The notes under the pieces: generated by a model
The model's database searches: none
What the model saw: only the letters and a program-made list of their open reading frames with translations
What the model was told of the DNA's origin: nothing
Assembly (NCBI GenBank): GCA_002796835.1
Contig: LUGL01000026.1
Coordinates: 13,070-77,069 of the forward strand
Length of the DNA stretch: 64,000 bases
From: Elainella saxicola E1
GTDB lineage: Bacteria > Cyanobacteriota > Cyanobacteriia > Elainellales > Elainellaceae
Direction: 5' to 3'
Made by a program: the position numbers and the translations under genes
Part shown: piece by piece, positions 41,596 to 52,535 of the stretch
How the letters are laid out: each line of letters opens with the position of its first letter
Numbering within the stretch: position 1 is the first letter of the stretch

Positions 41596-42201
41596 TCAAG
41601 CTTTGATGCCTTTCGTCACGGTGCAAAAGTTATTCATCCAAAGCTGAAAATAGCGATGATTAAAATTGCAAAATTGCGTTTCACCCACTAACACTCGCTT
41701 AAGGCGCGATCGATCATAATAGCGTTTGTGATCTCGGATCTCTCGCTCATCCACAATTTTGAGACGGTAAGAAAGAAACTCCAACACAGGCTGTGCCCAA
41801 ACTGAGGGAACCGTCAGCACTAATTTGCCATTCGGCTTTAATACCCGATGAATTTCTTGGAGAATTTGCTTTTCCTGCTCAATATGTTCTAAAACGGCCA
41901 GCATGGTGACTACATCAAAACTGGCATCCTCAAACGGTAGCTGATCGGCCAATCGTTGCTGCACGGTTTGAATATTCTCGAACTGCATTTCCTTAACTTT
42001 GAAGTCAACGCCCACTGCTCGATCGACCCGAGGTGCGATCGCCTTCAGAAACGAAGCGGCATGTCCACAGCCCACATCCAGCAATTGACACCCCACCGGA
42101 ATATGGGGCAGTACCTTTCGCAGTCGTAACCATCGCAGAAACGGTTCCAGTAATACTTCTTTGGCCAATGTTGCTACTCCTTCTGCATGGGATGAGATCA
42201 C
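41596..42201 (-). CDS. Class I SAM-dependent methyltransferase
   Basis: 201 aa; LLDVGCGHAASFLKAIAPRVDRAVGVDF; ASFDVVTMLAVLEHIEQEKQILQEIHRVLKPNGKLVLTVPS. Confidence 0.92.
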   Translation of the reverse strand: MISSHAEGVATLAKEVLLEPFLRWLRLRKVLPHIPVGCQLLDVGCGHAASFLKAIAPRVDRAVGVDFKVKEMQFENIQTVQQRLADQLPFEDASFDVVTMLAVLEHIEQEKQILQEIHRVLKPNGKLVLTVPSVWAQPVLEFLSYRLKIVDEREIRDHKRYYDRSRLKRVLVGETQFCNFNHRYFQLWMNNFCTVTKGIKA

Positions 42202-42258
42202 GCAATGTGATCCACACCTCGTCTGTGGAATAGCTTATCCCAAGTTACGGAACCCGCA

Positions 42259-44679
42259 TTATCGAGATTGATAAACTGCTGCTGAATTCGCGGGGTTGCA
42301 GCCGTGAACGGTCAGATCTTGCCGCAATTTGGCAATGTTGGCCTGTGCCTTTTGCGCATTCACTTTATTGCCGCGTACCCAGAAAAACTGAGCCGCCAGC
42401 TCAAAATCTCCGATCGCCTCTGTCAGGTTGCCCAACTTTTGCCAGGTTAAGCCGCGATAGTAGTAAGCCACTGGGGAATCGGGGGCAAACCGGATCGCGT
42501 CACTGAAGTCAGTAATCGCCACCGAATAGTTTTCCGATTTTTGATGGGCCATGCCTCGATAAAAATAGGCGATCGCATATTGCGGATTCACCTGAATGGC
42601 ATGGGTATAGTCCTTAATCGCATTCCAATAGTCTCCTTGCTCAGCTCGAATGAAGCCTCGATTGCAATAAGGAGTGGGCTGCTGCGCATCAATCTGAATC
42701 GATTCTGTAAAATCGGTGATGGCGCTCGTATAGTCCTCTGAATCGTAATGGGCCAAACCGCGATAGTTATAGGCTCTGGCATCATCCGGGTACAGGCTCA
42801 AAATATGGGTAAAGTCGGCGATCGCCCCTGCTTTATCTCCCAAATCATACCGGGTCACTGCCCGATTCCAGTAAGAGGTCAGGTCGTCTGTGGCCAGAGT
42901 GGAATCGTCAAAACGTTGAATCAGACGCTGAATTACCCCTGCATCAGTTGTTTTGAGCTTGAGTTGCAGGGCCGGAAATGGCGTTGTGGTTTGCAAAGCA
43001 TCGGTGATACCCAATACGGCAAAGGACTGATCCGAAACTAAAAAATTCTCGCTGGTGCCCAAAATTTTGAATTGAAATCGATCGGGATAGCGGCGCTTGA
43101 GCTGGAGCAATTTATGCAATGTTTCCTGGAGCAAGCTGCGTTGACTAAAATCAGTCATCCATCCCCGCTGCATCTTGCTCAACCAACGTTCTTCTTGACG
43201 ATCGGCTAAATAACACCAGCCAATTTCCAACTGCCGTTGCCGACTGAGGAACTGTTCAAATTTTTGATATAGGGCTTCATCCAAACGACAACGCTCTGAC
43301 CAAGGCCAAATCAAAATCAGGCGCTGTTGAGTACATTCCAATGCCTGTTCTAAAACAGCACGGCTGCCAGTGGCCCGATTTTCCACTTCTACCTCAGTGG
43401 GAGAAAAATCAAAAATCAGCTCTGACTGTGGGCTGGCTTTGCTGGCTGCTCCTGCTCTGTGAGTCTTCAACTCCTGATGTAGCAGATCTTGAAGATGGGT
43501 TTGCAGCGATTCGATCGTGCTTTCTGCATCTGGTAGGCGCTGGGACAATTCACTCAATTGCCGCTGCAAAGCGACCACATCTAATGTTTTGGGCAATCGG
43601 CTCAGATGCTCCTGCACTTGCTGATGCTGTTGAGCCAAATTCGCCGTTTTATTGTGAATTTGGTCGATCTGATCGCGCAGATTGTCAAAATAACGGACTG
43701 CTAAATCTTGTAATTCTGGATAGACACTTGCCGCAATACTGTGATTCGCATCGAGATCATCCCCAAATCCAGAAATTCTGGCGGTAGTTTCACGTCCTCC
43801 ATTCAAGAAGCTGCCAGTGGGTTTCAACAGGTCGCTGAGGGTCCGCTTAAAGTTAAGCGCTACTGTTTCGATCGCCACAATGGAATGCTTCAGGGTTTCT
43901 TGCTGCTGATGGAGCTCATCGATATGACTTACCAAACTGCTCAGATCCCGCCTAGGCACCAGATCGGCCACAATTTTGACCAGTTCAGCAACTTCCTGCT
44001 TTAGCGACGTAATATCGACGGGTGGGGGCAGCTTGCTGAATTGCCGATCGAGACGGGTAACATGCTCTTGCAGCGCCGATAGATTGGGTTTGGTTTGGTA
44101 GGTGAAGTTTTCTAGATTGGCCTGCAACATGGCAACATCACTCTTGAGTTGCTCAACGCTTAGTCGCACACTGTCAGTACGCACCTGAGCCGACAGATTG
44201 CCCACATCTGCACCGAGCTGGTTCACGGTTTCCATCAAAACCCCACATTGCTCGATCACCTGCCGTACATCTTGCCGCATTGGGTTCAATCCCTGCTGCT
44301 CAACCAAAGCAATGCGCTGATGTACCCCCTGTTTCAAACTGCCTAATTCACCATGCAGCTTCTCTGAAAGTTCCTGATTTTTGAAGAGTAAGGTGCGATT
44401 CAACTGATTAAGCGTTTCTGGAGTTGGCAACAGCGCCACTTGATTTTGCAGGCGATCGACTTGCAGCGCCAAATATTGATCCGTTTCGGAAAGCGTTGCA
44501 TCTCGTCGCTCGCTCAATTTCACCATACTACGGCGGTTAATTAGGCCCAGCACCACCAGCAACGAGAGCGGCGCAGTGGTAAAAAAGACTTGCTGTAAGA
44601 GTAAAGATGCAACCGAACCAGCCCCTAAACCAACGAGTGACAAATTCTCCAGGGTATTCAGCCAGGAAGTTTTCTTCAT
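42259..44679 (-). CDS. TPR-repeat protein with N-terminal TM, long coiled coil and central PLD-like region
   Basis: 806 aa; C-terminal TPRs (AYNYRGLAHYDSEDYTSAITDFTESIQID...); central RLILIWPWSERC...FKILGTSENFLVSDQSFAVLGI. Confidence 0.82.
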   Translation of the reverse strand: MKKTSWLNTLENLSLVGLGAGSVASLLLQQVFFTTAPLSLLVVLGLINRRSMVKLSERRDATLSETDQYLALQVDRLQNQVALLPTPETLNQLNRTLLFKNQELSEKLHGELGSLKQGVHQRIALVEQQGLNPMRQDVRQVIEQCGVLMETVNQLGADVGNLSAQVRTDSVRLSVEQLKSDVAMLQANLENFTYQTKPNLSALQEHVTRLDRQFSKLPPPVDITSLKQEVAELVKIVADLVPRRDLSSLVSHIDELHQQQETLKHSIVAIETVALNFKRTLSDLLKPTGSFLNGGRETTARISGFGDDLDANHSIAASVYPELQDLAVRYFDNLRDQIDQIHNKTANLAQQHQQVQEHLSRLPKTLDVVALQRQLSELSQRLPDAESTIESLQTHLQDLLHQELKTHRAGAASKASPQSELIFDFSPTEVEVENRATGSRAVLEQALECTQQRLILIWPWSERCRLDEALYQKFEQFLSRQRQLEIGWCYLADRQEERWLSKMQRGWMTDFSQRSLLQETLHKLLQLKRRYPDRFQFKILGTSENFLVSDQSFAVLGITDALQTTTPFPALQLKLKTTDAGVIQRLIQRFDDSTLATDDLTSYWNRAVTRYDLGDKAGAIADFTHILSLYPDDARAYNYRGLAHYDSEDYTSAITDFTESIQIDAQQPTPYCNRGFIRAEQGDYWNAIKDYTHAIQVNPQYAIAYFYRGMAHQKSENYSVAITDFSDAIRFAPDSPVAYYYRGLTWQKLGNLTEAIGDFELAAQFFWVRGNKVNAQKAQANIAKLRQDLTVHGCNPANSAAVYQSR

Positions 44680-44973
44680 ATTTAGATTGACAGCTTGCTT
44701 ACACGGTTTCTATAGCGGAGAAAGTCGAAGGCACAGCGAGTGGGGAAATCTCAACTGGCATGAATCTGCAATATTGGATCGATCTTTGCTGATCAATCGA
44801 TCGAGGGGCATATATTCCTCTTACGACTTTTCTGCATCTCATCAGGAAAACCGGCAGAAAGCTGGACCAGTCCTTTTTAGCGACCTTTTTAGTCAAGAAT
44901 GCAGAAAAAACAAATGTGGAGCAAACTCTCTGAGAGCCTGCTCCACAACCAATAACTTTGAGGCGAAATGAAA

Positions 44974-47900
44974 CTATGCAGAGAGGGTGCGGCGCTTTGA
45001 GACAAGGCGGAAGACATTGATGATGTCCCCGTTCTCCCAGTCCTTGAAGCTATCTAAGCCGATACCGCATTCATAACCTGCGTTGACTTCACGCGCATCT
45101 TCCTTCATCCGCTTCAGTGAATCCAGGTTGCCTTCGTGAATCACTGTACCACCACGTGTTACGCGCACTCGGCTGTTACGGATGATTTTGCCCGACAGAA
45201 CATAGCATCCAGCAACTGCCCCACGACCAACAGGGAAGACAGCCCGCACTTCGGCTTGACCCAATGGCTCTTCCACCATTTCTGGATCCAGCAAGCCTTC
45301 CATCGCGCCCTGAATATCTTCCAGCAACTTGTAGATGATATTGTAGTCGCGCACATCAACGCCTGCTTCATCGGCGGCTTGTCTAGCACCACTGGCAAAC
45401 GTGGTGTTAAAGCCAACAATGACTGCACTACTGGCCGCTGCCAAATCCACATCTGTTTCTGTGATTTCACCTGGAGCTGCAAGCAGAACCCGCACTTGCA
45501 CTTCTTTTTGCGGTAGCTGCTGCAAAGCACCCAAAATGGCTTCGACTGAACCCTGTACATCGGCTTTCAGAATCAGGTTGAGTTCCTTCAATTCCCCTTC
45601 CTGAACCTGAGCTGAAATCGTATTCAGACTGACCCGACGTGATGCCATAGCCTGCTGGAGGCGAGACTGACGCTGCTGGTCAATCCGGCTAGAGGCGACC
45701 GCTCTGGCTTCTTTTTCATCCCGGTAGACTTCAAATTCATCTCCGGCAGCTGGAACATCCCCTAAACCAAGCACCTCAACCGCAAAGGAAGGCGATGCTG
45801 CTTCGACTCGTTTGCTGCGATCGTCCACCATAGCCCGTACCTTACCAAAGGCAGAACCGGCCACCAGGATATCGCCAACGCGAAGTGTGCCATTTTGCAC
45901 GATCAAGCTGGCTACTGGACCACGAGACTTATCTAAGTGAGCTTCAATCACAGTTCCTCTAGCTGGACGATCGGGATTGGCATGCAGGTCTTCAACTTCC
46001 GCAACCAGCAGAATCATTTCCAGCAGAGCATCCAGGTTTTCACCCTTGATCGCACTAACGGGCACCATGATCGTGTCGCCGCCCCATTCTTCAGAAACGA
46101 GGCCATACTCGGTTAACTCTTGCTTAACGCGATCGGGCTGAGCCTCTTCTTTATCGACCTTGTTGATCGCAACGATGATTGGCACCCCAGCCGCCTTCGC
46201 GTGGCTAATAGCCTCGATCGTTTGAGGACGCACCCCGTCATCAGCGGCCACCACCAGAATAGCGATATCGGTGACTCTTGCACCACGAGCCCGCATTGCT
46301 GTAAAGGCTTCGTGACCCGGAGTATCCAGGAAGACGACCTGCTGAACCTGACCGTTCTGCTCCACATCCACATGGTAAGCCCCAATATGCTGGGTGATTC
46401 CACCTGCTTCACCTTGTGCCACCTTGGTCTTGCGAATCGAGTCAAGTAGTGTCGTCTTACCATGGTCTACGTGGCCCATGATGGTCACGACTGGCGGACG
46501 ACGCTGCAGGTTTTCCAAATCGGCCTCATCCAGCATCTCGGTCACTTTACGAGCTTCCGCTTCCGCTTCCGCCGCTTCAACCAAGACATCATATTCTTCT
46601 GCAACCATCGTCGCCGTTGGAATATCTAGAATCTGGTTGATGTTGGCAGCAATGCCCTTGATGAACAGAAGCCGAATCAGTTCAGTTTCAGGCACGACCA
46701 GCTCTTCAGCTAAATCATGCACGGAAATACTGTCTCGCAGCACAATATGTTCCGGTCGTTGCCGCGCCTCTTCCTGCCGCCGTTCCCGTCGAGACGATCG
46801 AGAAGATTCGCCCGATCGCTTCGCCTTTGGAGGAGCAGGAGCAGTAGAAGGTTTAGCCTGAGTCCGACTCTTCGGTTTGGGAGGTCGAGCTAAGGACAGG
46901 CTCACCTGCACAGGTGCATCCTCATCCTCATCCTCTTCTTCGTCGAGGGTATCCTCTAGTTCCAGATTGGCAATATCAATATCTTCGTCATCTTCAATCA
47001 AAGGCTGAGAACGACGCTTGGTCTTCGTTCCCACCTTCGCTTTGGAAGCATCTATCTCTTCTTCTTCCTCCTCTTCCCAGCCTTTGCCGCGCTTAGGTGG
47101 ACGAGAGAGAGTCGGACGCCGTAACTCAGATTCAGCATCAGGCAGCGGCTGTGTGGACAGTTTCGCAGCATCACCACCTGCTTCAGCAGCAGCCGGATCC
47201 GCACCTGGTCGAACTGGCTTGCGGCGCAACTCGATCACAGGTTTTGGCTTCAGTGCAGGCTCATTCGTTTGGGCCTCTTGGCGACGGGGCGAAGGCTTTG
47301 CGGTACCCGCTTCACTCGATCGTCCACCTTCTTTCGCAACAGCCCCATCTGTTTTAGGTCGTTTTAGAATTGGGCGACTGACAGATGAACCCGTCGATAC
47401 CCCGGCTCCAGCACTCGAAGAACTGACCGATGGGCTCGCTGCACTTGCTGTAGCAGGCTGACTGGCCCTCGGCGGAGCCGCAACTGGACGAGCTGGAGGA
47501 GAAACCAATTCTACTGAAGGTTCTTCTGGTAGTTGAGAAACAGCCTCTGGCTCAGCCTCTGGTTCAACTTCTGGCTCAACTCCTGACTCAGCCCCTGAAT
47601 CCAGTGCTGGCTCAACCATGGGTTCATCAACAACCTCTTCAAGAATAGGCTGCGATAATTCCACTTCGCCCACTGCTGGTTCCATTTCTGATGGAGCGAT
47701 CGGAACATTCAGACGAGTGGGCGGCTCTAATTTGGCTGCACCATTCGACGGGGGTTGAACTGCAGGTGCTTTCACAGGAGCTGAATTGGGAGACTTCGCT
47801 TCCACCTCAGGACGCCGGGGCGGTTCAACTAGGGGACGGTTCTTACGAATTTCAAGGATTTGTTGCTTTTTCACAGGCGGTTGCGAATTCGCTGACTTAG

Positions 47901-48120
47901 AAACAGCACTGGTGCTATGAGATGATGCAGACTTCCCTGAAGCGTGAGTGCTCACATACTTCTCAGCAGCACTGCGAATCCGGGATGCCTCTGCTTCTGT
48001 GATGGTACTACTATGACTTTTAACTGAAATATTGAGCTGATCGCAAACTGCCAAAATGTCTCTATTATCCAAATTCAATTCCTTTGATAACTCGTATATT
48101 CTCACTTTGCCGTTGTTCAT
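44974..48120 (-). CDS. infB: Translation initiation factor IF-2
   Basis: 1048 aa; [42 protein letters not shown]; long low-complexity N-terminus. Confidence 0.98.
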   Translation of the reverse strand: MNNGKVRIYELSKELNLDNRDILAVCDQLNISVKSHSSTITEAEASRIRSAAEKYVSTHASGKSASSHSTSAVSKSANSQPPVKKQQILEIRKNRPLVEPPRRPEVEAKSPNSAPVKAPAVQPPSNGAAKLEPPTRLNVPIAPSEMEPAVGEVELSQPILEEVVDEPMVEPALDSGAESGVEPEVEPEAEPEAVSQLPEEPSVELVSPPARPVAAPPRASQPATASAASPSVSSSSAGAGVSTGSSVSRPILKRPKTDGAVAKEGGRSSEAGTAKPSPRRQEAQTNEPALKPKPVIELRRKPVRPGADPAAAEAGGDAAKLSTQPLPDAESELRRPTLSRPPKRGKGWEEEEEEEIDASKAKVGTKTKRRSQPLIEDDEDIDIANLELEDTLDEEEDEDEDAPVQVSLSLARPPKPKSRTQAKPSTAPAPPKAKRSGESSRSSRRERRQEEARQRPEHIVLRDSISVHDLAEELVVPETELIRLLFIKGIAANINQILDIPTATMVAEEYDVLVEAAEAEAEARKVTEMLDEADLENLQRRPPVVTIMGHVDHGKTTLLDSIRKTKVAQGEAGGITQHIGAYHVDVEQNGQVQQVVFLDTPGHEAFTAMRARGARVTDIAILVVAADDGVRPQTIEAISHAKAAGVPIIVAINKVDKEEAQPDRVKQELTEYGLVSEEWGGDTIMVPVSAIKGENLDALLEMILLVAEVEDLHANPDRPARGTVIEAHLDKSRGPVASLIVQNGTLRVGDILVAGSAFGKVRAMVDDRSKRVEAASPSFAVEVLGLGDVPAAGDEFEVYRDEKEARAVASSRIDQQRQSRLQQAMASRRVSLNTISAQVQEGELKELNLILKADVQGSVEAILGALQQLPQKEVQVRVLLAAPGEITETDVDLAAASSAVIVGFNTTFASGARQAADEAGVDVRDYNIIYKLLEDIQGAMEGLLDPEMVEEPLGQAEVRAVFPVGRGAVAGCYVLSGKIIRNSRVRVTRGGTVIHEGNLDSLKRMKEDAREVNAGYECGIGLDSFKDWENGDIINVFRLVSKRRTLSA

Positions 48121-48313
48121 CCACTAACCCCTCTGCGTCCCGATCGATTTTACATATTGACCTACTGCTTTTTCTGAAACTACATCTGGACCTGCACTAA
48201 ACTAACTGATCTTAAGGTTTATGTAACTTCCCAGAGTAACAACATGCTGAGCAGCCTGAATCATCTTGAGAGACTTTCATCTCTTGCCAGCGCTGAGCAC
48301 TCTATTGACTAAG

Positions 48314-48346
48314 GAAGGCAGGCCTTGGTCAACGACAACTGCCTTC
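48314..48346. other. 8-bp hairpin in the ylxR-infB spacer
   Basis: GAAGGCAG (48314-48321) / CTGCCTTC (48339-48346); no clear U-tract. Confidence 0.45.
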
Positions 48347-48455
48347 TCCCTAATTTTGCACAAACGCCTGAACCGTTAAAGCTACCTTTGGTGCGATTCC
48401 AACCCCAGATTACGGCTATTTTTCTCGCTTTCTTTTTTGATCTTAACTTGCCAGA

Positions 48456-48782
48456 TTAACCTCCTGCCGCGTCAAATGCCGTCTTCTGTGCTGCGTTGTC
48501 AGAATCTGTATGGTGCACCATGGTTGAGTTTGCCACCAAGCGTTGCCCTAAGGTTTGGTAAATCTCTGCCGGAACCGCAGTCTTCAGCGATCGTCCAATT
48601 CGATCCTTTTTTTGAGCAAGCTGTAGACAGTTTTCATTCGGGCATAGATAAACCGATCTTCCCATCCCCTGATCTAATTGTACTTGCTGAGATGGAAATA
48701 CTCTTACCACTCGCCAAAAAGCAGATTTATGATCGACTTTCCGGCAGCATAGGCAACGGCGATAGTTGGGCAGCATAGGCAT
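48456..48782 (-). CDS. ylxR: YlxR-family (DUF448) nucleic-acid binding protein
   Basis: 108 aa; NYRRCLCCRKVDHKSAFWRVVR...GRSVYLCPNENCLQLAQKKDRIGRSLK, located between nusA and infB. Confidence 0.92.
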   Translation of the reverse strand: MPMLPNYRRCLCCRKVDHKSAFWRVVRVFPSQQVQLDQGMGRSVYLCPNENCLQLAQKKDRIGRSLKTAVPAEIYQTLGQRLVANSTMVHHTDSDNAAQKTAFDAAGG

Positions 48783-48802
48783 TAATACTCAATAGAACAA
48801 GA

Positions 48803-50152
48803 TTAAGGGCGCTGTATCGCTTCTGTTAAACCTGTGCCAAAACCGTCATTGCCGGTCCCCTCTGCCTCAAATTCGTCTTCCAGCTCTGCTTCTTCCTCAT
48901 CTAATTCTTCTTCATCTAAGGGAAAATCATCTTCTTCATCTTCTTCTGCGGCCAAAGCTGCTTCTCGGGCCAGACGCCGTTCTTCTATCATGGCTTCCAT
49001 TTTGCGGGTTTCCGCTTCGTAGTCATACTTAGCCGAATCCTTAATGTCGATCTTCCAGCCCGTTAAACGAGCCGCCAACCGGACGTTTTGACCTTCCTTA
49101 CCGATCGCCAAGCTCAGCTGATCTTCAGGGACTAGCACATGGGCTTGCCGTTCATCCGGATTGATTAAGCGAACTTCCTGCACTCGCGCCGGACTCAAAG
49201 CATTGGCAATATAAGTAGCCGGGTCAGGTGACCAGCGGATCACGTCAATTTTTTCGCCCCGCAGTTCATTCACAACCACCTGAATCCGCGAGCCACGGGC
49301 ACCAATGCAGGCACCAACCGGATCGACATCTCGCTCTAGCGTATCTACCGCAATTTTGGTGCGTGGTCCAACCGATCGCGAAGGTGGATTAGCTTCACGG
49401 GCCACAGCAACAATTCGGACAATTTCATCTTCAATCTCTGGCACTTCAGTCGCGAAGAGGTCCACAACCAACCCAGCATCGGCGCGAGAAACCAGCAACT
49501 GAGGTCCGCGATGGGATCCTTCCAGTACCTTTTTCAAATACACCTTAAAGGTAGCGTTCGATCGATAGGTGTCATTGGGCAATTGATCGCGTTTGGGCAG
49601 TTCAGCTTCTACTTCCGGTTGACCAAAGCCACTGCTGATTGCCATCACAACCGACTGCCGTTCAAATCTCAAGGCTCTTGCCTGCAGCACGGTTCCTTCC
49701 AATTCCTGGAATTCTTCCTGAATCAGCTTGCGCTGTTGATCCCGCAGCTTTTGGGCCAACACCTGTTTGGTTTGAATGGCCGCCATTCGGCCAAACTCAC
49801 CTTGATCGGGAGTGACATCCAGCACCACCGTATCGCCAAGCTGCGCTTCATCAGCCACTTCTTGCACTTCCGTCAGGGAAATTTGGTGATCGGGATTGCT
49901 AACGCTTTCGACGATCGTCTTAGTCGCCAGGACCCGAAAGCCTTCGTCTTCCACATCCAGCTCCACCTCAAAGTTGCTGAAGTATTCATCATCAAAATTT
50001 GCAACATCAGCGCGATGGGTCCGCCGGTAGCGTTCATATCCTTTTAATAGAGCTTCGCGCAAGGCCGCTTGAACTGCATGTTTGGGGAGATTGCGTTCAC
50101 GGCTAATGCTGTCGATCATGTCCTGCAATCCAGGCAAGGTAACCATTGACAT
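48803..50152 (-). CDS. nusA: Transcription termination/antitermination protein NusA
   Basis: 449 aa; GARGSRIQVVVNELRGEKIDVIRWSPDPATYIANALSPA; acidic C-terminus. Confidence 0.97.
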   Translation of the reverse strand: MSMVTLPGLQDMIDSISRERNLPKHAVQAALREALLKGYERYRRTHRADVANFDDEYFSNFEVELDVEDEGFRVLATKTIVESVSNPDHQISLTEVQEVADEAQLGDTVVLDVTPDQGEFGRMAAIQTKQVLAQKLRDQQRKLIQEEFQELEGTVLQARALRFERQSVVMAISSGFGQPEVEAELPKRDQLPNDTYRSNATFKVYLKKVLEGSHRGPQLLVSRADAGLVVDLFATEVPEIEDEIVRIVAVAREANPPSRSVGPRTKIAVDTLERDVDPVGACIGARGSRIQVVVNELRGEKIDVIRWSPDPATYIANALSPARVQEVRLINPDERQAHVLVPEDQLSLAIGKEGQNVRLAARLTGWKIDIKDSAKYDYEAETRKMEAMIEERRLAREAALAAEEDEEDDFPLDEEELDEEEAELEDEFEAEGTGNDGFGTGLTEAIQRP

Positions 50153-50332
50153 CGGAGGAGCCTCCTTTCAATTTTCAGTTTTAGGTGTGTGGTTGAATTG
50201 GTAAAAAAGGTTGAACCGCGACTATTCAGCGGCAGACAGGTAAACGGCAGAACAGAACAATATCTTGGCAAACCAACGCTTGTCAGATGATTTTGGATGA
50301 CGCTTCTCGATGACTGGTTCAATCCAACTGCT

Positions 50333-50794
50333 TTAAGCGCGATCGACCAACTGAACCATGCTAATCAAATGGCGTGGAATGGAAATCGATCGCCCTTTTT
50401 GACTGAGGTAAAGTGTAGTTTCATCTCGTCGAATCAGTTGGCCGGTCCAGCAGGTTTGCCCATCGTGAGGTTCGGTAGTTGTCACTGTCACCGGAAACCC
50501 CTTAAACGAGATGAATTCTCGATCGGTAGTTAGAGAACGAGAAATACCGGGACTCGAAATTTCCAGAATGTAAGCATCTGGAATCACATCTACTGCATCA
50601 AGAGCGGCTTCTAAAGCACGACTCATTCGCTCACAATCATCCAATCCTGTATCTTGTGCCAGGTTACGAATATCCACTCGCAGCACGGGCGGGTGCTGAT
50701 TGGTATGAAATACGGCCCCCACCACATCTAAACCAAGGGCATTTGCCACTGGTGTCGCTAGCTCAATGATTTGAGGAATGAGTGGGTGAGTCAT
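50333..50794 (-). CDS. rimP: Ribosome maturation factor RimP
   Basis: 153 aa; [37 protein letters not shown]. Confidence 0.95.
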   Translation of the reverse strand: MTHPLIPQIIELATPVANALGLDVVGAVFHTNQHPPVLRVDIRNLAQDTGLDDCERMSRALEAALDAVDVIPDAYILEISSPGISRSLTTDREFISFKGFPVTVTTTEPHDGQTCWTGQLIRRDETTLYLSQKGRSISIPRHLISMVQLVDRA

Positions 50795-50981
50795 CTTTCT
50801 AAAGGGACAAATGATGCACGAAACGGTCAGGATAGTTCTTCAGCTCAAATGCCTAAGAATTAAAAAAAGTGGGTACCGACCCACTTCCAGTGAAATGTTG
50901 TCATAACACCGGCAGGAGAAAAATCTTCCTCCCGCTAAGCTCAAGTTTAGCGTATCCATTCTGGATTGGGGTATGGCTAAC

Positions 50982-52457
50982 TCAGCGGGCCTGTCGGCTG
51001 ATTTGGTAAATGCGCTGCTTCTCTGCCCGCAACTTTTCATAGTCTTCCGCTCGGAGCCGCTCCACATAGTTGACTTTCACTTCTTCCAATAAGTCAACAG
51101 ATAGAGATTCTATTTCGCTGAGCGCTTGATTTTGCTTCAGTTCTGCGCCAAACACTTCTCCAAATCGGCTAATCAGCTGGCTCATCAAGGCTGCCCCTGT
51201 TTCATCTTGCAGGGCCGATCGCACCGCTTGATAAGCATTTTGAGAAACATCCGCAATGATTTGCTGCGTTAACTGATGCGAAACCTGGCTGACACCCGGC
51301 AGTCGCTGCAATCCCGCATAAACAGGGGAACTATTCAGCACTTGTAAAACGCTATGGTGCAACAATGCTTCAATTTCGGGGCGAAGACGTGGCAAGACAT
51401 GATCCACTAACACTTCCACCAACTGCTTGCTAATTGCCTCTACTTCATTTACCCCATTTAAATCCACATAGCGATTGGTTTGGAGTAACCAGCGGCTCAG
51501 TTCACCCCGATGAATCAACTCCTGAGTTTGATCGAGAATGCGGATCACGACCATTTCAGTGAGCTCTACCGCAATACTAGAAATCAAAGTGCGGACAATG
51601 CGGTAATTCAAGGTGTGTAGATTGATCAGCTTGGCCTGATCCAACCGAATCGTAACGGGAATCACCCGTAACCAGCGCCAGAAGGGCAAAATCAACAGCA
51701 AATCATAACAACGCCAAATCACAGCATCCAGCCAGCTTGTGTAATGGTAGCGACGGCTGAGATAGAGCGTGCGGGCCAGGAATTCGGCGGCAAATAGGAC
51801 GGTAAATCCCAGGTCAATTTTCCAAAATCGATCGATCGGTTCCCCATTCTCGCCAATCGCACGATAGTAATTCGTCGCAATTAGGGACTGAATTTCTTTC
51901 TGGAAAAAGGCGATCGACTGATTCCAGCCTTGACGACTGAGATAGTCCTGGCTCCAAAATTGGCGAAAGGCATCCTTAGAGGATTCGACGCCGACATGAT
52001 CGCGCATGCGGTTTTTAATGCGCTCCAACGTGCCGGATTTTCCTGCTCCCTCAAATGGATTTTCATCCACCATTTCAACGCTGAGGGTTTGCAGATTCAA
52101 GAGCTGCTGCTGGGTTTCGGGCGATTGCACTCCCGTTAAAGCCACCTGATTTTCGAGCTGTTGGACAGCCTCTAAATAGGCAGTGGTGGTCCGGTGCGGT
52201 TCAATCCCTTTAATGTGAAACCCATACCATTGCGTCAACTGCGGCAGATAGGTGAGATAAAAATTTCGCCAGGGAATAAAGCTTAAATCAAACAGCACTA
52301 ACATCAAATTACTGAGAGCCAGTAACGCCATCAGCCGCTCAAACCATAGCCCCCGTGACTGAATACGGCGTGGACGATCGAGCTCCACTGATGAGTGACC
52401 TGCTTGAGGTTGTTGTGCCATACCAAAAAACTGCCAACACTCCGACTTCTCCGTCAC
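50982..52457 (-). CDS. Conserved cyanobacterial membrane protein (ion-transport-like TM region), unknown function
   Basis: 491 aa; FWKIDLGFTVLFAAEFLARTLYLSRRYHYTSWLDAVIWRCYDLLLILPFWRWLRVIPVTIRL; start may be at an internal Met. Confidence 0.65.
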   Translation of the reverse strand: MTEKSECWQFFGMAQQPQAGHSSVELDRPRRIQSRGLWFERLMALLALSNLMLVLFDLSFIPWRNFYLTYLPQLTQWYGFHIKGIEPHRTTTAYLEAVQQLENQVALTGVQSPETQQQLLNLQTLSVEMVDENPFEGAGKSGTLERIKNRMRDHVGVESSKDAFRQFWSQDYLSRQGWNQSIAFFQKEIQSLIATNYYRAIGENGEPIDRFWKIDLGFTVLFAAEFLARTLYLSRRYHYTSWLDAVIWRCYDLLLILPFWRWLRVIPVTIRLDQAKLINLHTLNYRIVRTLISSIAVELTEMVVIRILDQTQELIHRGELSRWLLQTNRYVDLNGVNEVEAISKQLVEVLVDHVLPRLRPEIEALLHHSVLQVLNSSPVYAGLQRLPGVSQVSHQLTQQIIADVSQNAYQAVRSALQDETGAALMSQLISRFGEVFGAELKQNQALSEIESLSVDLLEEVKVNYVERLRAEDYEKLRAEKQRIYQISRQAR

Positions 52458-52535
52458 CCTATCGCAACTGCTGACAGCCCGCGAGCGATTTCGCAGTTCC
52501 GCTAAAATAATTCATATAACTTCACATTTAGTATT

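Noticed and set aside
43341-43787. 148-aa plus-strand ORF
   Set aside because: Antisense to the TPR-protein gene; no domain support.
46113-46861. Several 100-155 aa ORFs on both strands
   Set aside because: Overlap the infB G domain in other frames; shadow ORFs.
49511-50047. 178-aa plus-strand ORF
   Set aside because: Antisense to nusA, whose product is unambiguous; the composition looks like a shadow ORF.
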